Source: Galbula dea (taxonomy: Eukaryota; Chordata; Aves; Piciformes; Galbulidae). From it: a stretch of DNA of 64,000 nt. This document shows, piece by piece, positions 63,531-64,000 of the stretch; position 1 is the first letter of the stretch, and each line of letters opens with the position of its first letter. The notes under the pieces were generated by a model, which saw only the letters and a program-made list of their open reading frames with translations, was not told the DNA's origin and did no database searches. The stretch is from assembly GCA_013399015.1 (NCBI GenBank), contig VWZX01004731.1, positions 1,948 through 65,947 of the forward strand. Reading direction: 5' to 3'. The position numbers and the translations under genes are program-made.

Positions 63531-63837
63531 TTCAATACCCAGCCTGTAGCCCGAGGGGTGTAAGGCTGACTTAGATTGGTTTAGAATACACAGCTAAAAC
63601 CAGGACAACTGTTTATAATTAAGACCTGGTTCTGCAACAGTTAAATCTTTGACTGACACACAAACTTTCATTTGTCACAAGGAGTGCTAATTGACCTTGT
63701 TCAGTAGATCTCCAAGGTGGTTAAGCAATTGCTATCCACTTTGTAGGTGCCTCTGTGATGGTGGTCAATGCCCCAAGCCTGTCAGTGCTCAGACACTGCC
63801 CTTAACATGCTTTAATTTTTGTTCAGACTTCGAGTGC

Positions 63838-63911
63838 TTAGGCAGTTGAACTCAATGATTGCTGCAGGTGACTTTCAACTAGAACAGTTCTATTCTATTC
63901 TATTCTATTTA
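63838..63911 (+). mobile_element. CR1 LINE terminal scrap with (TTCTA)n
   Basis: 'cagttgaactcaatgattgc' followed by 'gactttcaactagaacag' matches a decayed CR1 end. It runs into a short TTCTA repeat at 63887-63909, an expansion of the usual CR1 terminal octamer. Confidence 0.55.
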
Positions 63912-64000
63912 CAGCGTATCACTGTGCCTAACATGACAGACCAATTTTTAAAAAATTATGAGAGAGAGAAAATTAAGCACCCTGTTTATTTACTAATGGC

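Larger units (their letters stand above)
62880..63600 (-). mobile_element. Candidate LTR, family Z, antisense, with TATA box and U3 direct repeats
   Basis: Read on the minus strand, two 106-bp repeats (63530-63339) precede TATATAAT (63310-63303). A GC-richer R-like stretch follows ('ctgcagacaactctccaagc', 'gatccctttgtgccccggg'), then an AT-rich part with 'tttattaaactg' near 62945-62930 that could serve as polyadenylation signal. This order fits a retroviral LTR. The borders are not certain and no target duplication was identified. Confidence 0.55.

Noticed and set aside
1..64000. tRNA, rRNA, CRISPR arrays, operons or bacterial elements
   Set aside because: None was recognised. The exon-intron structure and repeats are those of a vertebrate, so such prokaryotic features are not expected.

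Overview
The window looks like a bird nuclear genome. It carries many 5'-truncated CR1 LINEs whose 3' ends have the avian 'ttggactagatgat…ccttccaac…gattctgtgat' form, several LTRs of types common in birds, and widely spaced vertebrate exons with GT-AG introns. Apart from one gene it holds only repeats and unremarkable noncoding DNA. The species cannot be read from the sequence. By known synteny (human 9p24 corresponds to the avian Z chromosome) this is probably Z-linked, which is inference.

The gene is UHRF2, read on the minus strand. Its first five coding exons lie at 52873-52721, 38955-38713, 34231-33969, 19528-19310 and 6588-6479. They join in frame into 329 codons plus one base and encode the ubiquitin-like domain, the linker and the tandem Tudor domain. 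The PHD finger, SRA domain and RING finger are not in the window and must lie beyond its left edge. Exon 1 sits inside a CpG island of about 1.6 kb. The presumed promoter (about 52.9-53.6 kb) holds a TCTCGCGAGA palindrome, a GC box and a CDE/CHR-like cell-cycle element, and is interrupted by a short assembly gap.

Introns: intron 5 (1-6478) has CR1 pieces and one LINE fragment that is not CR1. Intron 4 (6589-19309) has a decayed CR1 of about 2.7 kb and an antisense CR1. Intron 3 (19529-33968) has a second, better preserved copy of the non-CR1 LINE with a 10-bp target-site duplication. Intron 2 (34232-38712) has two CR1 tails and a gap. Intron 1 (38956-52720) has a CR1 tail and two copies of one solo LTR in opposite orientation, forming a large inverted repeat.

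The flank upstream of UHRF2 (53.7-64 kb) has no recognisable gene. It is a patchwork of LTRs of at least three families and CR1 fragments. It includes a CR1 endonuclease-RT segment lying exactly between two diverged direct LTR copies, a third copy of the intron-1 LTR with a 6-bp target duplication, and a minus-strand LTR with a TATA box and two 106-bp repeats.

I found no clear undescribed gene system. The observations most worth checking are the young-looking non-CR1 LINE family, the inverted solo LTR pair, the LTR-CR1-LTR arrangement and the UHRF2 promoter motifs.
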